7,950 bases of DNA from Bryobacterales bacterium (lineage in GTDB: Bacteria > Acidobacteriota > Terriglobia > Bryobacterales > Bryobacteraceae). A program made the position numbers and the translations under genes. The notes under the pieces were generated by a model. That model was not told the DNA's origin. It made no database searches and saw only the letters and a list, made by a program, of their open reading frames with translations. Shown here piece after piece: positions 1 through 6,228 of the stretch. The stretch is from positions 1,979 to 9,928 of the forward strand of contig PKZC01000301.1 in NCBI GenBank assembly GCA_003132905.1. The letters are read 5' to 3'. Each line of letters begins with the position of its first letter. The stretch's first letter is position 1.

Positions 1-2
1 CC

Positions 3-431
3 ACGCGCGTGTATGCCACGGGCGGCTTGCGATTCTGGAAGGACGGCCGCGACGTTCCCGATACCATGAACGTAACGCTGCAACAGCCCGAACAAATGCT
101 GGTGAGTTGGGATTCAGGGCTTGGCAATAGCCAGTTGGGGATTACCGAAGACGTGCTGGGTTCCGATGGCACTATTTCGCGCAGCTCGTCCGCCATTCGC
201 TACCTTCCCCAGAAGGTGAATCGTCCCGAAGGCGCCGAGATCGCGGGCAAAGTAGCGAACTTTCCCACCGCCCATATGCAGAATTTCGTCGACTGCATTC
301 GGTCGGGCAAAGAACCCCACTGCCCGTTCGAACTAGGCTACCGCGTGTCGGTGGCCTGCCGGATGGCGCTCGAGAGTTTCCATCAAAGCCGCACCGTTCG
401 GTGGGATCCTCGGACCGAAACCATCGTTTAG
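3..431 (+). CDS. Gfo/Idh/MocA-family oxidoreductase, C-terminal part (5' end outside window)
   Basis: The frame is open from the left edge of the window, so only the C-terminal ~142 residues are present; the NAD(P)-binding Rossmann domain would lie upstream. The GTG at position 9 is an internal Val codon rather than a believable start. The tail contains HMQNFVDCIRSGKEPHCPFE followed by a helix (GYRVSVACRMALESF) and a short terminal strand (RTVRWDP), the usual ending of bacterial Gfo/Idh/MocA sugar or cyclitol dehydrogenase-like proteins, where the 'F.DCIRSGK.P' stretch closes the substrate-binding alpha/beta domain. Substrate cannot be told from this fragment. The gene ends 11 bp from the stop of the convergent SDR gene, with no hairpin-plus-T terminator between them. 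Family assignment is fairly sure; specific function unknown. Confidence 0.78.
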   Translation, partial: TRVYATGGLRFWKDGRDVPDTMNVTLQQPEQMLVSWDSGLGNSQLGITEDVLGSDGTISRSSSAIRYLPQKVNRPEGAEIAGKVANFPTAHMQNFVDCIRSGKEPHCPFELGYRVSVACRMALESFHQSRTVRWDPRTETIV

Positions 432-442
432 CACTCTGTCCC

Positions 443-1201
443 TCATCGCCCGCCCCCGATTTCTAGAATCGTACCTGTTGTATAAGAAGCCGCGTCGGAA
501 AGCAGCCAAAGCACGCCCTGCGCGATCTCATCCGGAGTGGCGGCTCGCTGCATCGGTACGGTTGGGCTCAGGCGCGCCAGCCGCCCCGGTTCACCGTTCG
601 CGGCATGCAACTGGGTGTCCACCAGCCCGGGTGCGACGGCATTCACGCGAATCCCTTCGGCCGCCACTTCGCGCGCCAGTCCGATGGTAAACGTGTTCAC
701 CGCCCCCTTCGACGCCGCATAGTGAACCCATTCACCCGCACTCCCGGTTCTGGCCGCGATCGAGGAAATGTTCACGATGGCGCCGCCCGAGCCGCCCCGC
801 CGTGTGGACATTCTTCGTACCGCTTCGCGTGAACATAGAATTGTGCCTGAGACGTTCACTGCCAGCATGTGCGCCAGTGCCGCGGCATCCACTTTCTCCA
901 CACGCGCGAAGGTTCCCGTGACGGCGGCGTTGTTCACGAGCGCACGTATCGGCCCTAGCTCACGTTCAGCGATCTCGAACAGCCGCAGGATATCGGCCTC
1001 GCGCGAAATATCCCCCTGAATCCCCACGGCCCGCGATCCCGTGCGTGTTAAATGATCCAGCACACCGCGCGCCGCGGCTTCATCCTGCGCATAATTCACG
1101 GCGACGCTGTATCCGTTGGCTCCCAGCAGCCTCGCAATCGCGGCGCCGATTCCGCGGCTTCCGCCTGTGACGATGGCGGCACGTGGATTGACAGGGTTCA
1201 T
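443..1201 (-). CDS. Short-chain dehydrogenase/reductase (FabG-like SDR)
   Basis: A complete 252-residue classical SDR, the normal length for the family, predicted to be a cytosolic NAD(P)H-dependent oxidoreductase. Visible motifs: the nucleotide-binding glycine loop TGGSRGIG (residues 12-19), NNAA (90-93), structural Asn116, catalytic Ser147 in NISS, Tyr161 and Lys165 in YAASK, and the VNAVAPG loop (186-192). Arg16 in the glycine loop and the VNYA turn at 35-38 suggest NADP(H), an inference. I chose the ATG at 1201 because the fold begins directly after it. The 39 codons available upstream encode a Cys/Arg-rich stretch unlike the family and would run into the divergent cupin gene. There is no Shine-Dalgarno sequence before this ATG; a TATGCT hexamer lies 6 nt upstream. 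The sequence resembles 3-oxoacyl-ACP reductase/glucose dehydrogenase relatives, but there are no fatty-acid genes nearby, so the substrate is left open. Confidence 0.9.
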   Translation of the reverse strand: MNPVNPRAAIVTGGSRGIGAAIARLLGANGYSVAVNYAQDEAAARGVLDHLTRTGSRAVGIQGDISREADILRLFEIAERELGPIRALVNNAAVTGTFARVEKVDAAALAHMLAVNVSGTILCSREAVRRMSTRRGGSGGAIVNISSIAARTGSAGEWVHYAASKGAVNTFTIGLAREVAAEGIRVNAVAPGLVDTQLHAANGEPGRLARLSPTVPMQRAATPDEIAQGVLWLLSDAASYTTGTILEIGGGR

Positions 1202-1259
1202 ATAACCAGCATAGGCACACCGTTTACACCGCCGCGCTCGGGTGATAACGTGGGCGTTG
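1202..1259. promoter_or_regulatory. Divergent intergenic region between the SDR and cupin genes
   Basis: This 58-bp gap separates two divergently read genes and must hold both promoters or an overlapping pair. Minus strand: TATGCT (plus coordinates 1208-1213, 4/6 match to TATAAT) stands 6 nt before the SDR ATG. Plus strand: TTTACA (1223-1228) and GATAAC (1244-1249) make a weak -35/-10 pair with 15-bp spacing, ending 10 nt before the cupin ATG. Neither is strong. If they are used, both transcripts would have little or no leader, in keeping with the missing Shine-Dalgarno sequences. Confidence 0.3.
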
Positions 1260-2151
1260 ATGAAATTGCTGGTATTGACGCTCGCACTCATGGCGCCTCT
1301 GGCCGCCCAGCAGGACACTCGCCTGGCTTGGGCGCCCGTACCCCACGCAACCGGCCACCTGGGTAGCGCCCAACCGGCCGCTGTGGAAGCTGGCCGATCT
1401 GCTCGCGCAGCACAAAGGCCAGCCCAACTGGACGCAAACCGTAGTCAGCGATTCGCAACTGCACGCCGACTACATCTCGATGGCCCCGGGCGCGAAAACA
1501 CCTCGCCGCTTCCATCCCGATACGCGCGCATGGTGGATTGTGCAGGATGGGCAGATCCGATACACCATTGAAGGCCAGCAGCCGTTCATTGCGTCGAAAG
1601 GTTATATGGTGCAAGTGCCCTATCGCACCGTGTACAGCATGGAAACAGTCGGCGACAAACCCTCGCTGCGGCTGGAGGTGAACATTGCGGGCGCCCAGAC
1701 CATGTATCCGGTGGATGAAAAGCCAGTGCCGATAGACGGCGTGGATTTCGTGAAGGTGCGCATCCAGGGCAGAGGCAACTACGACCAGGGCAACAAGCCT
1801 TACATCGATTTCAACGCCGTGGTGGCGGGCACCGAAAAGCAACGCCGCTTCATCGCCGACGACCGCGCCGTTGCGAACATCATCATCGGCGATCCATTGA
1901 AGCAGCGTCCGGCGCCCGATACCGACAAAGGCCATTTCCACGAAGAATCACCCGAGTTCTGGTTCATTCTGCTGGGCAAGATGGAGTACAAGATCGGCTC
2001 TTTACCGATCTTTATTGCCGACCAGGGCGACATCGTGTACACACCCAAGCAGACATGGCATCGCGCGCGCTTCGCCGGATCGGATCTGGCTTGCCGGCTG
2101 GCAATGAACGGCTACCAGGATCTGCTGCACAACTACCAGCCGCCCGATTAG
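1260..2151 (+). CDS. Secreted two-cupin-domain protein, frame broken after the signal peptide
   Basis: The N-terminus lies in one frame from the ATG at 1260: a signal peptide, MKLLVLTLALMAPLAAQQ. The rest lies in the next frame, ending with TAG at 2149. That second frame reads sensibly upstream of its first ATG (1480): from about 1340 it gives PTQPATWVAPN, then KLADLLAQHKGQPNW and HADYISMAPG. So the 223-residue version starting at 1480 would be truncated. Dropping one C near 1341-1344 gives a 296-residue exported protein. In its numbering the first cupin spans ~95-150. The second spans ~220-285 with a good metal site: His225, His227, Glu232 (HxHx4E) then Gly239, and PKQTWH ending in His267. 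This implies a metal-binding beta-barrel, possibly a dioxygenase or sugar-binding cupin; I cannot name the reaction. The break is either a recent mutation (pseudogene) or a sequencing error. Confidence 0.72.
1330..1344 (+). other. Probable frameshift site in the cupin gene
   Basis: The signal-peptide frame and the mature-protein frame overlap here. The stretch holds GGG (1330-1332), CCC (1335-1337) and CCCC (1341-1344). Removing one C from the last run gives a smooth reading from LAWAPVP into TQPATWVAPN. The exact base cannot be fixed from one sequence: any +1 change (or -2) in roughly 1310-1350 would do. I see no slippery heptamer with a downstream pseudoknot that would suggest programmed frameshifting. 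Confidence 0.6.
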
Positions 2152-2192
2152 CCCGCCTGGATCTGGCAAGAAACCTGCTTCCAAGATCGCCC

Positions 2193-2453
2193 GTGGTGCT
2201 CTCCGAAGACGTGCGCCTGGTGTACGTGTTGGCTGAAAGTGGCGTCAGGGGCCATCTAACGTGCGGGCGGATTGAACGCCAATCCTCGGGTAAGCTCACC
2301 GTTTTCGACGCGCGCGGGGACCGGTTCGAGTATCTTTCTGGAGAACGAATCAGGAGTTGGTGTGTGGTGGGGCCAGACGGGAAACCGGTGGACGGATGGA
2401 GGGAGATTTTGCCCGAGGATCTGCCTCAACTCTTGCCGGGCCGCCCTGAGTGA
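2193..2453 (+). CDS. Possible small hypothetical protein (86 aa)
   Basis: This fills most of the gap between the cupin and YciI-like genes. I do not recognise it. From a GTG at 2193 (others at 2196 and 2211) it encodes 86 residues with alternating hydrophobic/charged strands: VVLSEDVRLVYVLAE, a Gly turn, HLTCGRIER, KLTVFDARGDRFEYL, then SWCVVGPDGKPVDGW and an acidic, Pro/Leu-rich tail. This suggests a small beta-rich cytosolic protein. Codons use G/C in most third positions, like the neighbours, and the reading frame is free of odd composition, which argues for real coding. Against it: no ATG, no ribosome binding site, and the open frame extends back into the cupin gene. It could be a remnant of a longer gene. 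Confidence 0.4.
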   Translation: MVLSEDVRLVYVLAESGVRGHLTCGRIERQSSGKLTVFDARGDRFEYLSGERIRSWCVVGPDGKPVDGWREILPEDLPQLLPGRPE

Positions 2454-2454
2454 C

Positions 2455-2505
2455 CTGCGCTTAGTCACGCAGATCTGCGCGCCAGCACTGCGTCCCTTCA
2501 CGCAG
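2455..2505. promoter_or_regulatory. Regular array of CTGCG/CGCAG pentamers upstream of the YciI-like gene
   Basis: Five copies of one pentamer occur in 51 bp: CTGCG at 2455, CGCAG at 2468, CTGCG at 2475, CTGCG at 2488 and CGCAG at 2501. The gaps are exactly 8, 2, 8 and 8 bp. The second and third form the perfect 12-bp palindrome CGCAGATCTGCG (2468-2479). The octamer TCACGCAG is repeated at 2465 and 2498, 33 bp or about three helical turns apart. The last two copies form a 6-bp hairpin (CTGCGT/ACGCAG). The array ends 19 bp before a TATAAT box, where an activator or repressor operator might sit. This role is an inference from geometry. Confidence 0.4.
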
Positions 2506-2524
2506 GCCCGCGTACGGATCCGGC

Positions 2525-2530
2525 TATAAT
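2525..2530 (+). promoter_or_regulatory. TATAAT -10 box of the YciI-like gene
   Basis: A perfect consensus -10 hexamer in otherwise GC-rich DNA ends 8 nt before the ATG at 2539. Transcription starting the usual ~7 nt downstream would begin at or within 2 nt of the ATG, giving a leaderless message, which fits the lack of any Shine-Dalgarno sequence. No good -35 lies at 16-18 bp spacing; TTCACG at 2498 is 21 bp away. Recognition might therefore depend on the pentamer array upstream. Confidence 0.5.
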
Positions 2531-2538
2531 CAGCTTCG

Positions 2539-2832
2539 ATGAAGTTTGCCGCCATCGTTGTCTATACGCCCGATGCCTCTGCCATCGCCAAAGCGCGCCC
2601 TGCGCACCGCGAATATCTCACCGGTTTGCAGCAGCAAGGCAAGCTCGTGATTTCCGGACCCTTCAGCGACGATCGCGGGGGCTTGCTGGTCTATGAAGCC
2701 GAGACCCCGGCTCAGGTGGAGAAGCTGATCGCGGACGATCCCTTCGCTACCGGGGGCGTCTTCGTTTCCTGGGAAATTCGTCCCTGGAATGTGGTCTTCA
2801 TCAACCGGGAACTTCTCTGCCCGAAGCCCTAA
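2539..2832 (+). CDS. YciI-like family protein (dimeric alpha/beta barrel)
   Basis: A 97-residue protein, normal length for the YciI family: a small ferredoxin-like alpha/beta fold that dimerises and is often found alone or fused to other domains. Family features: first strand KFAAIVVYT (2-10), RPAHREYL (20-27) with the conserved His23, KLVISGPFSDDRGGLLVYEA (35-54) with the conserved acidic residue region Asp44/Asp45, then the helix ETPAQVEKLIADDPF and the strand VSWEIRPWNVVF. The His/Asp pair has been proposed as an active site in YciI homologues, but no reaction is firmly known. The start is the ATG at 2539, 8 nt after TATAAT. The gene is followed after 58 bp by the acyl-CoA dehydrogenase gene; whether they are co-transcribed is unclear because inverted repeats lie between. 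Confidence 0.88.
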   Translation: MKFAAIVVYTPDASAIAKARPAHREYLTGLQQQGKLVISGPFSDDRGGLLVYEAETPAQVEKLIADDPFATGGVFVSWEIRPWNVVFINRELLCPKP

Positions 2833-2883
2833 TTCCTAATCCCAAGCGCAGGCTTGCTAACATTGAATTAGGGACCTCTCCCT
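2827..2883 (+). promoter_or_regulatory. Overlapping inverted repeats before the acyl-CoA dehydrogenase gene
   Basis: Three stems can be drawn. An outer perfect 9-bp stem pairs CCCTAATTC (2827-2835) with GAATTAGGG (2865-2873). Inside it is a small hairpin, CAAGC-GCAG-GCTTG (2843-2856). A third hairpin, AGGGA-cctc-TCCCT (2870-2883), shares bases 2870-2873 with the outer stem, so those two cannot form together. The third ends 7 nt before the ATG at 2891, where a ribosome would bind. There is no T-run suited to an intrinsic terminator. The outer stem starts within the last codons of the YciI-like gene and includes its stop. A switch-like role is speculative. Confidence 0.35.
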
Positions 2884-2890
2884 GTTTCCC

Positions 2891-4039
2891 ATGGAATTTG
2901 ACTTCACGCCGGAGCAGATTCAGCTTCGCAAAAGTGTCCGCGAATTCGCAGAGCGGGAAATCCGCCCGCACGTCCTCGAATGGGATGAAGAGGAAATCTT
3001 TCCGCTCGAAGTGATCAAGAAAGCCGGCCAGCTTGGATTCCTGGGCGCGATTTTTCCAGAGGAATTCGGCGGTGCGGGGCTAGGCTACATCGAGTATTCC
3101 ATCATTGTCGAGGAACTCGCGCGCATTGATCCATCGGTCGGGCTGATCGTAGCGGCCCACAATTCGCTTTGCACCAATCATATTTTTATCGCAGGCAGCG
3201 ACGAACAGCGGCGCAAGTATGTTCCTAAGCTTGCGACCGGCGACTGGATTGGTTCCTGGTCGCTCACCGAATCGGAATCCGGGTCTGACGCCGGGGGCAT
3301 GCGGACCAAAGCCGTGAAAGACGGATCGTGCTGGGTACTCAACGGCAGCAAGGTTTTCACCACCAACGCCGGTTACGCCGACATCTGCGTGGCGATGGCA
3401 GTCAGCGAGCGCGCCGCGTCGCATCACGGAGTTTCCGCGTTCATTCTTGAAAAAGGCGTGCCCGGATTTCAGATCGGCAAGAAAGAAAACAAGCTCGGGA
3501 TGCGAGCCAGCGCGACGGCTGAAGTGATCTTTAGCGATTGCCGCGTGCCTGAATCGCAACTGCTCGGCAAACAAGGCGAGGGATTCGTCGACAGCCTCCG
3601 GATCCTCGACGGCGGCCGCATTTCCATCGCGGCACTTTCGGTGGGAACGGCGCAAGGCGCATACGAGGCGGCCTTGAAATATTCCAAACAGCGCAAACAA
3701 TTTGGAAGGCCCATTTCGGAGTTTCAATCCATCCAGAACAAGCTGGCCGACATGGCTACCGAAATTGACGCCGCGCGCCTGCTTACTTATCGCGCCGGTT
3801 GGATGAAGGATCAGGGGCAGCGTGTGACCAAGGAATCGTCCATGGCGAAGCTGTTTGCCTCTGAAGTCGCAGTGCGCGCGACCAACGAAGCCGTGCAGAT
3901 CCATGGGGGCAACGGATTCATCAAGGATTATCCTGTCGAAAAGTTCTATCGCGACGTTAAGCTGTGCACTATCGGTGAGGGCACTAGCGAGATCCAGCGC
4001 CTGGTGATCGCGCGCCAGCTACTCAAGAGCGACGCTTAA
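2891..4039 (+). CDS. Acyl-CoA dehydrogenase (short/branched-chain type)
   Basis: A complete 382-residue FAD-dependent acyl-CoA dehydrogenase, the normal length for soluble tetrameric family members. It introduces the alpha,beta double bond into acyl-CoA and passes electrons to electron-transfer flavoprotein. In order: the N-terminal helical domain (1-~120); the first family signature [13 protein letters not shown] (124-136) in the middle beta domain, which contacts flavin and substrate; the C-terminal helical domain with [12 protein letters not shown] (268-279), which contributes to FAD binding; the second signature beginning [13 protein letters not shown] (336-348); and the catalytic base Glu363 in [10 protein letters not shown]. 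No signal peptide. The ATG at 2891 starts right at the conserved EFDFTPEQ. There is no Shine-Dalgarno sequence; a hairpin sits just upstream. The 6-bp gap to the MeaB-epimerase gene points to short- or branched-chain substrates that yield propionyl-CoA. That is context, so chain length stays open. Confidence 0.95.
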   Translation: MEFDFTPEQIQLRKSVREFAEREIRPHVLEWDEEEIFPLEVIKKAGQLGFLGAIFPEEFGGAGLGYIEYSIIVEELARIDPSVGLIVAAHNSLCTNHIFIAGSDEQRRKYVPKLATGDWIGSWSLTESESGSDAGGMRTKAVKDGSCWVLNGSKVFTTNAGYADICVAMAVSERAASHHGVSAFILEKGVPGFQIGKKENKLGMRASATAEVIFSDCRVPESQLLGKQGEGFVDSLRILDGGRISIAALSVGTAQGAYEAALKYSKQRKQFGRPISEFQSIQNKLADMATEIDAARLLTYRAGWMKDQGQRVTKESSMAKLFASEVAVRATNEAVQIHGGNGFIKDYPVEKFYRDVKLCTIGEGTSEIQRLVIARQLLKSDA

Positions 4040-4045
4040 GAAAAA

Positions 4046-5359
4046 ATGACCTCCTGGTCCGACAAGATCCTGGCAGGCGATCCGCGCGCCATAGCCCGTG
4101 CCGCCACTGAGATCGAAAATCGCTCCGCAACCGCCGAATCATTGTTAAAACAATTGTTTCCTCATACCGGAAAAGCCACGGTGCTCGGCATCACTGGCCC
4201 GCCCGGCGCGGGGAAGAGCACGCTGGCCGATCAGTTGGTGAATGAGTTTCGACGCGAAGGAAAATTGGTTGGCGTGCTCGCCGTGGATCCTTCAAGCCCC
4301 TATACCGGCGGCGCGGTTCTTGGCGATCGCATCCGCATGTTGAGCCATCATGCCGACCCGGGCGTCTTCATACGATCGATGGCCACGCGCGGCCATTTGG
4401 GCGGGCTAGCCGCCGCAACCACCGATATGGCGCTGCTGCTGGATGCGGCTGGTAAAGAGGTTGTGCTGATCGAAACAGTGGGCGTTGGCCAGGATGAAGT
4501 GGAAGTGGCTAAGCTAGCGGACGTGACCATCGTCGTGCTGGTTCCCGGCATGGGCGACGATGTGCAAGCCATCAAAGCAGGCATCATGGAGATCGCTGAC
4601 ATCTTCATCATCAACAAGGCCGATCAGCCGGGCGCAGACCGTTTGGAGCGCGAGATCCTGGCCTTCCAAAGCCTGTCGGCCACACCGGATGGTTGGGTTC
4701 CGCCCATCCTCCACACGGTTGCTACCGAAGGACGAGGTGTCAGCGAGGCGCGCTTCGCCATACGATCGTTTTTTGCGCGTACGAATGCCAAACAACGCTC
4801 TGTCGCCAATTGGACTCTGCGGCTGCGTGAGATGCTGCGCGAACGGCTGATCGAGCAATTTGGGAACATTGATTTTCAGGCCGCCGCCGGGGAAGTTGCG
4901 GAGCGGCATTGCGACCCTTACACATTCGTCGCTGGCTGGATCAAATCATCGAAGGCTGGATCAAACAAATTCGAAATTGACCATCTAGGCATCGCGGTTC
5001 GATCGCTGGATGCCGCTCTGGGCTTCTATGAAGAGCAGCTCGGCTTCTCCGTCAGCTTGCGCGAAACTGTGGCGCAGGAAAAGGTGAATGTCGCAATGCT
5101 ACCCGCCGGAGGGCCTCGGATTGAGCTGCTGGAAGCGACCGAGCCGGATTCGGTGATCGCCAAATTTATTGAGAAGCGCGGCGAAGGGCTGCATCACGTC
5201 GCTGTTAAGGTGCCGGATCTTGCCGCGACCGTGGAGCGCCTGAAGGCGCATGGCGCACGATTACTGAATGAACCGCGCGCGGGCGCCGGCGGCCATCTCT
5301 ATGTCTTCGTCCATCCAGCCTCTACCGGCGGTGTTTTGCTGGAACTGATTCAACAATGA
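4046..5359 (+). CDS. meaB-mce: Fusion of MeaB (methylmalonyl-CoA mutase GTPase chaperone) and methylmalonyl-CoA epimerase
   Basis: One uninterrupted 437-residue frame joins two proteins normally made separately. Residues 1-~300 are a full MeaB/ArgK-type G3E GTPase: Walker A GPPGAGKS (51-58), DPSSPYTGGAVLGDRIRM (81-98), MATRGHLGGL (112-121), ETVGVGQDEVEVA (143-155) and the guanine-specific NKAD (190-193). MeaB proteins use GTP to gate delivery of adenosylcobalamin to, and protect, methylmalonyl-CoA mutase. Residues ~309-437 are a complete vicinal-oxygen-chelate epimerase interconverting (2R)- and (2S)-methylmalonyl-CoA: IDHLGIAV with metal ligand His313, RIELLE with Glu360, EGLHHVAVKV with His384, and GGVLLELI with Glu433. 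The linker (~300-309) is short, SSKAGSNK, and falls on a tandem DNA repeat. The gene follows the acyl-CoA dehydrogenase by 6 bp, after an A-rich stretch instead of a clear ribosome site, and overlaps mtnP by 4 bp. The mutase must be encoded elsewhere. Confidence 0.93.
   Translation: MTSWSDKILAGDPRAIARAATEIENRSATAESLLKQLFPHTGKATVLGITGPPGAGKSTLADQLVNEFRREGKLVGVLAVDPSSPYTGGAVLGDRIRMLSHHADPGVFIRSMATRGHLGGLAAATTDMALLLDAAGKEVVLIETVGVGQDEVEVAKLADVTIVVLVPGMGDDVQAIKAGIMEIADIFIINKADQPGADRLEREILAFQSLSATPDGWVPPILHTVATEGRGVSEARFAIRSFFARTNAKQRSVANWTLRLREMLRERLIEQFGNIDFQAAAGEVAERHCDPYTFVAGWIKSSKAGSNKFEIDHLGIAVRSLDAALGFYEEQLGFSVSLRETVAQEKVNVAMLPAGGPRIELLEATEPDSVIAKFIEKRGEGLHHVAVKVPDLAATVERLKAHGARLLNEPRAGAGGHLYVFVHPASTGGVLLELIQQ
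4934..4975 (+). repeat. Imperfect tandem duplication at the MeaB/epimerase junction
   Basis: Unit 1 (4934-4953) and unit 2 (4954-4975) share GGCTGGATCAAA exactly and both end in TCGAA; only the 3-5 bases between differ (TCA versus CAAAT). The units are directly adjacent. Because the period is 20 bp, they are read in different frames: GWIK in the first, and the G-S-N-K part of the linker in the second. They lie exactly where the GTPase domain ends and the epimerase domain begins. Confidence 0.7.
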
Positions 5360-6219
5360 AGAAACCAACCATAGGTATCATCGGAGGAAGCGGCCTCTAT
5401 TCGATGCCGGGCTTCACCGCGCACGAAGAAATGACGATCGACACTCCTTGGGGCAGGCCCTCGGATCCGTATGTCGTGGGGCAGCTTGCGGGCAAAGAGG
5501 TCGCATTTCTTTCACGGCACGGCCGGGGCCATCGCCATTCGCCTTCGGAGCTGAACTTTCGCGCCAATATTTACGGATTCAAATCGCTGGGCGTCGATCG
5601 CATCGTGTCGCTCAGCGCCGTTGGATCGCTCAAAGAAGAGCACGCTCCGCTGAAGTTTGTCATTCCCGATCAGTTTTTCGATCGAACGCGCGGCCGGGTA
5701 TCCACATTTTTCGGTGAAGGGTTGGTGGCGCACATCAGCTTTGCCGATCCGGTGTGCCCGCAGCTTTCTCAAGTGGTGCATCAGGCCTGCCTGGAAACCG
5801 GCGTCAGCGTGGCGCGCGGCGGAACGTATCTTTGCATGGAAGGCCCGGCGTTTTCCACCAAGGCGGAATCGAATGTTTACCGCAGCTGGGGCATGGACGT
5901 GATCGGCATGACCAATTTGCAGGAGGCTAAGCTCGCTCGCGAGGCGGAGCTGTGTTACGTCACCATCGCGATGGTCACCGATTACGATTGCTGGCATGAA
6001 GAACACGATGCCGTCACCGTCTCCGATATTTTGGCGAACCTCAAGCAGAATGCCGACAACGCCTGCAAGGTGGTGGCTGCAATCGTGGCAAGCATGCCCG
6101 ACGTTCACGAGTGCAAATGCGGATCGGCTCTGGCGCATGCATTGATTACCGATCCCAAAGCGGTGCCCGAGGCAACGCGCAAGAAGCTGGAACTGCTGGT
6201 TGGAAAATATCTCGGCTGA
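5356..6219 (+). CDS. mtnP: S-methyl-5'-thioadenosine phosphorylase
   Basis: A complete 287-residue purine nucleoside phosphorylase-superfamily enzyme that splits methylthioadenosine, the by-product of polyamine and related SAM-dependent reactions, with phosphate into adenine and methylthioribose 1-phosphate for methionine salvage. Landmarks: GIIGGSGLY (7-15) with phosphate-binding Ser12; SRHGRGHRHSPSELNFRANI (53-72) with Arg54/His55; SAVGSL (87-92); TYLCMEGPAFSTKAES (157-172); GMTNLQEAKLAREAELCY (184-201) with Met185; and TDYDCW (208-213), whose two Asp residues mark the adenine-specific MTA enzymes as against 6-oxopurine phosphorylases, which have Asn. A C-terminal Cys-x-Cys pair (253, 255) is common in this family. 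The ATG overlaps the stop of the MeaB-epimerase gene (ATGA), so translation is probably coupled. No other salvage gene (mtnA, mtnB etc.) is in the window. Confidence 0.94.
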   Translation: MKKPTIGIIGGSGLYSMPGFTAHEEMTIDTPWGRPSDPYVVGQLAGKEVAFLSRHGRGHRHSPSELNFRANIYGFKSLGVDRIVSLSAVGSLKEEHAPLKFVIPDQFFDRTRGRVSTFFGEGLVAHISFADPVCPQLSQVVHQACLETGVSVARGGTYLCMEGPAFSTKAESNVYRSWGMDVIGMTNLQEAKLAREAELCYVTIAMVTDYDCWHEEHDAVTVSDILANLKQNADNACKVVAAIVASMPDVHECKCGSALAHALITDPKAVPEATRKKLELLVGKYLG

Positions 6220-6228
6220 GTCCGCTGG

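Noticed and set aside
1202..1318. A 39-residue N-terminal extension of the SDR
   Set aside because: It has Cys/Arg-rich composition with no SDR homology and overlaps the start and signal peptide of the divergent cupin gene. The Rossmann fold begins right after the ATG at 1201.
1288..1941. A 217-codon antisense open frame over the cupin gene
   Set aside because: Shadow. The sense frame carries the HxHx4E cupin motif and coherent protein sequence.
2055..2192. Extension of the small hypothetical protein back into the cupin gene (Met at 2055)
   Set aside because: That part overlaps the conserved C-terminal cupin motif in another frame and is Arg/Ala-rich; only the portion after the cupin stop looks like independent coding sequence.
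2836..2890. An intrinsic terminator after the YciI-like gene
   Set aside because: Inverted repeats exist, but none is followed by a T-rich tract, and the last one abuts the next start codon.
3080..3904. A 274-codon antisense open frame inside the acyl-CoA dehydrogenase
   Set aside because: It mirrors a strongly biased GC-rich gene. The sense strand carries all family signatures and the antisense product resembles nothing known.
5512..6138. A 208-codon antisense open frame inside mtnP
   Set aside because: Shadow of a confidently identified gene; His/Arg-rich without recognisable motifs.
6220..6228. A bidirectional terminator between mtnP and the convergent secreted-protein gene
   Set aside because: The gap is 9 bp with no hairpin or T-run; any terminator would have to lie inside the coding sequences and I see none.
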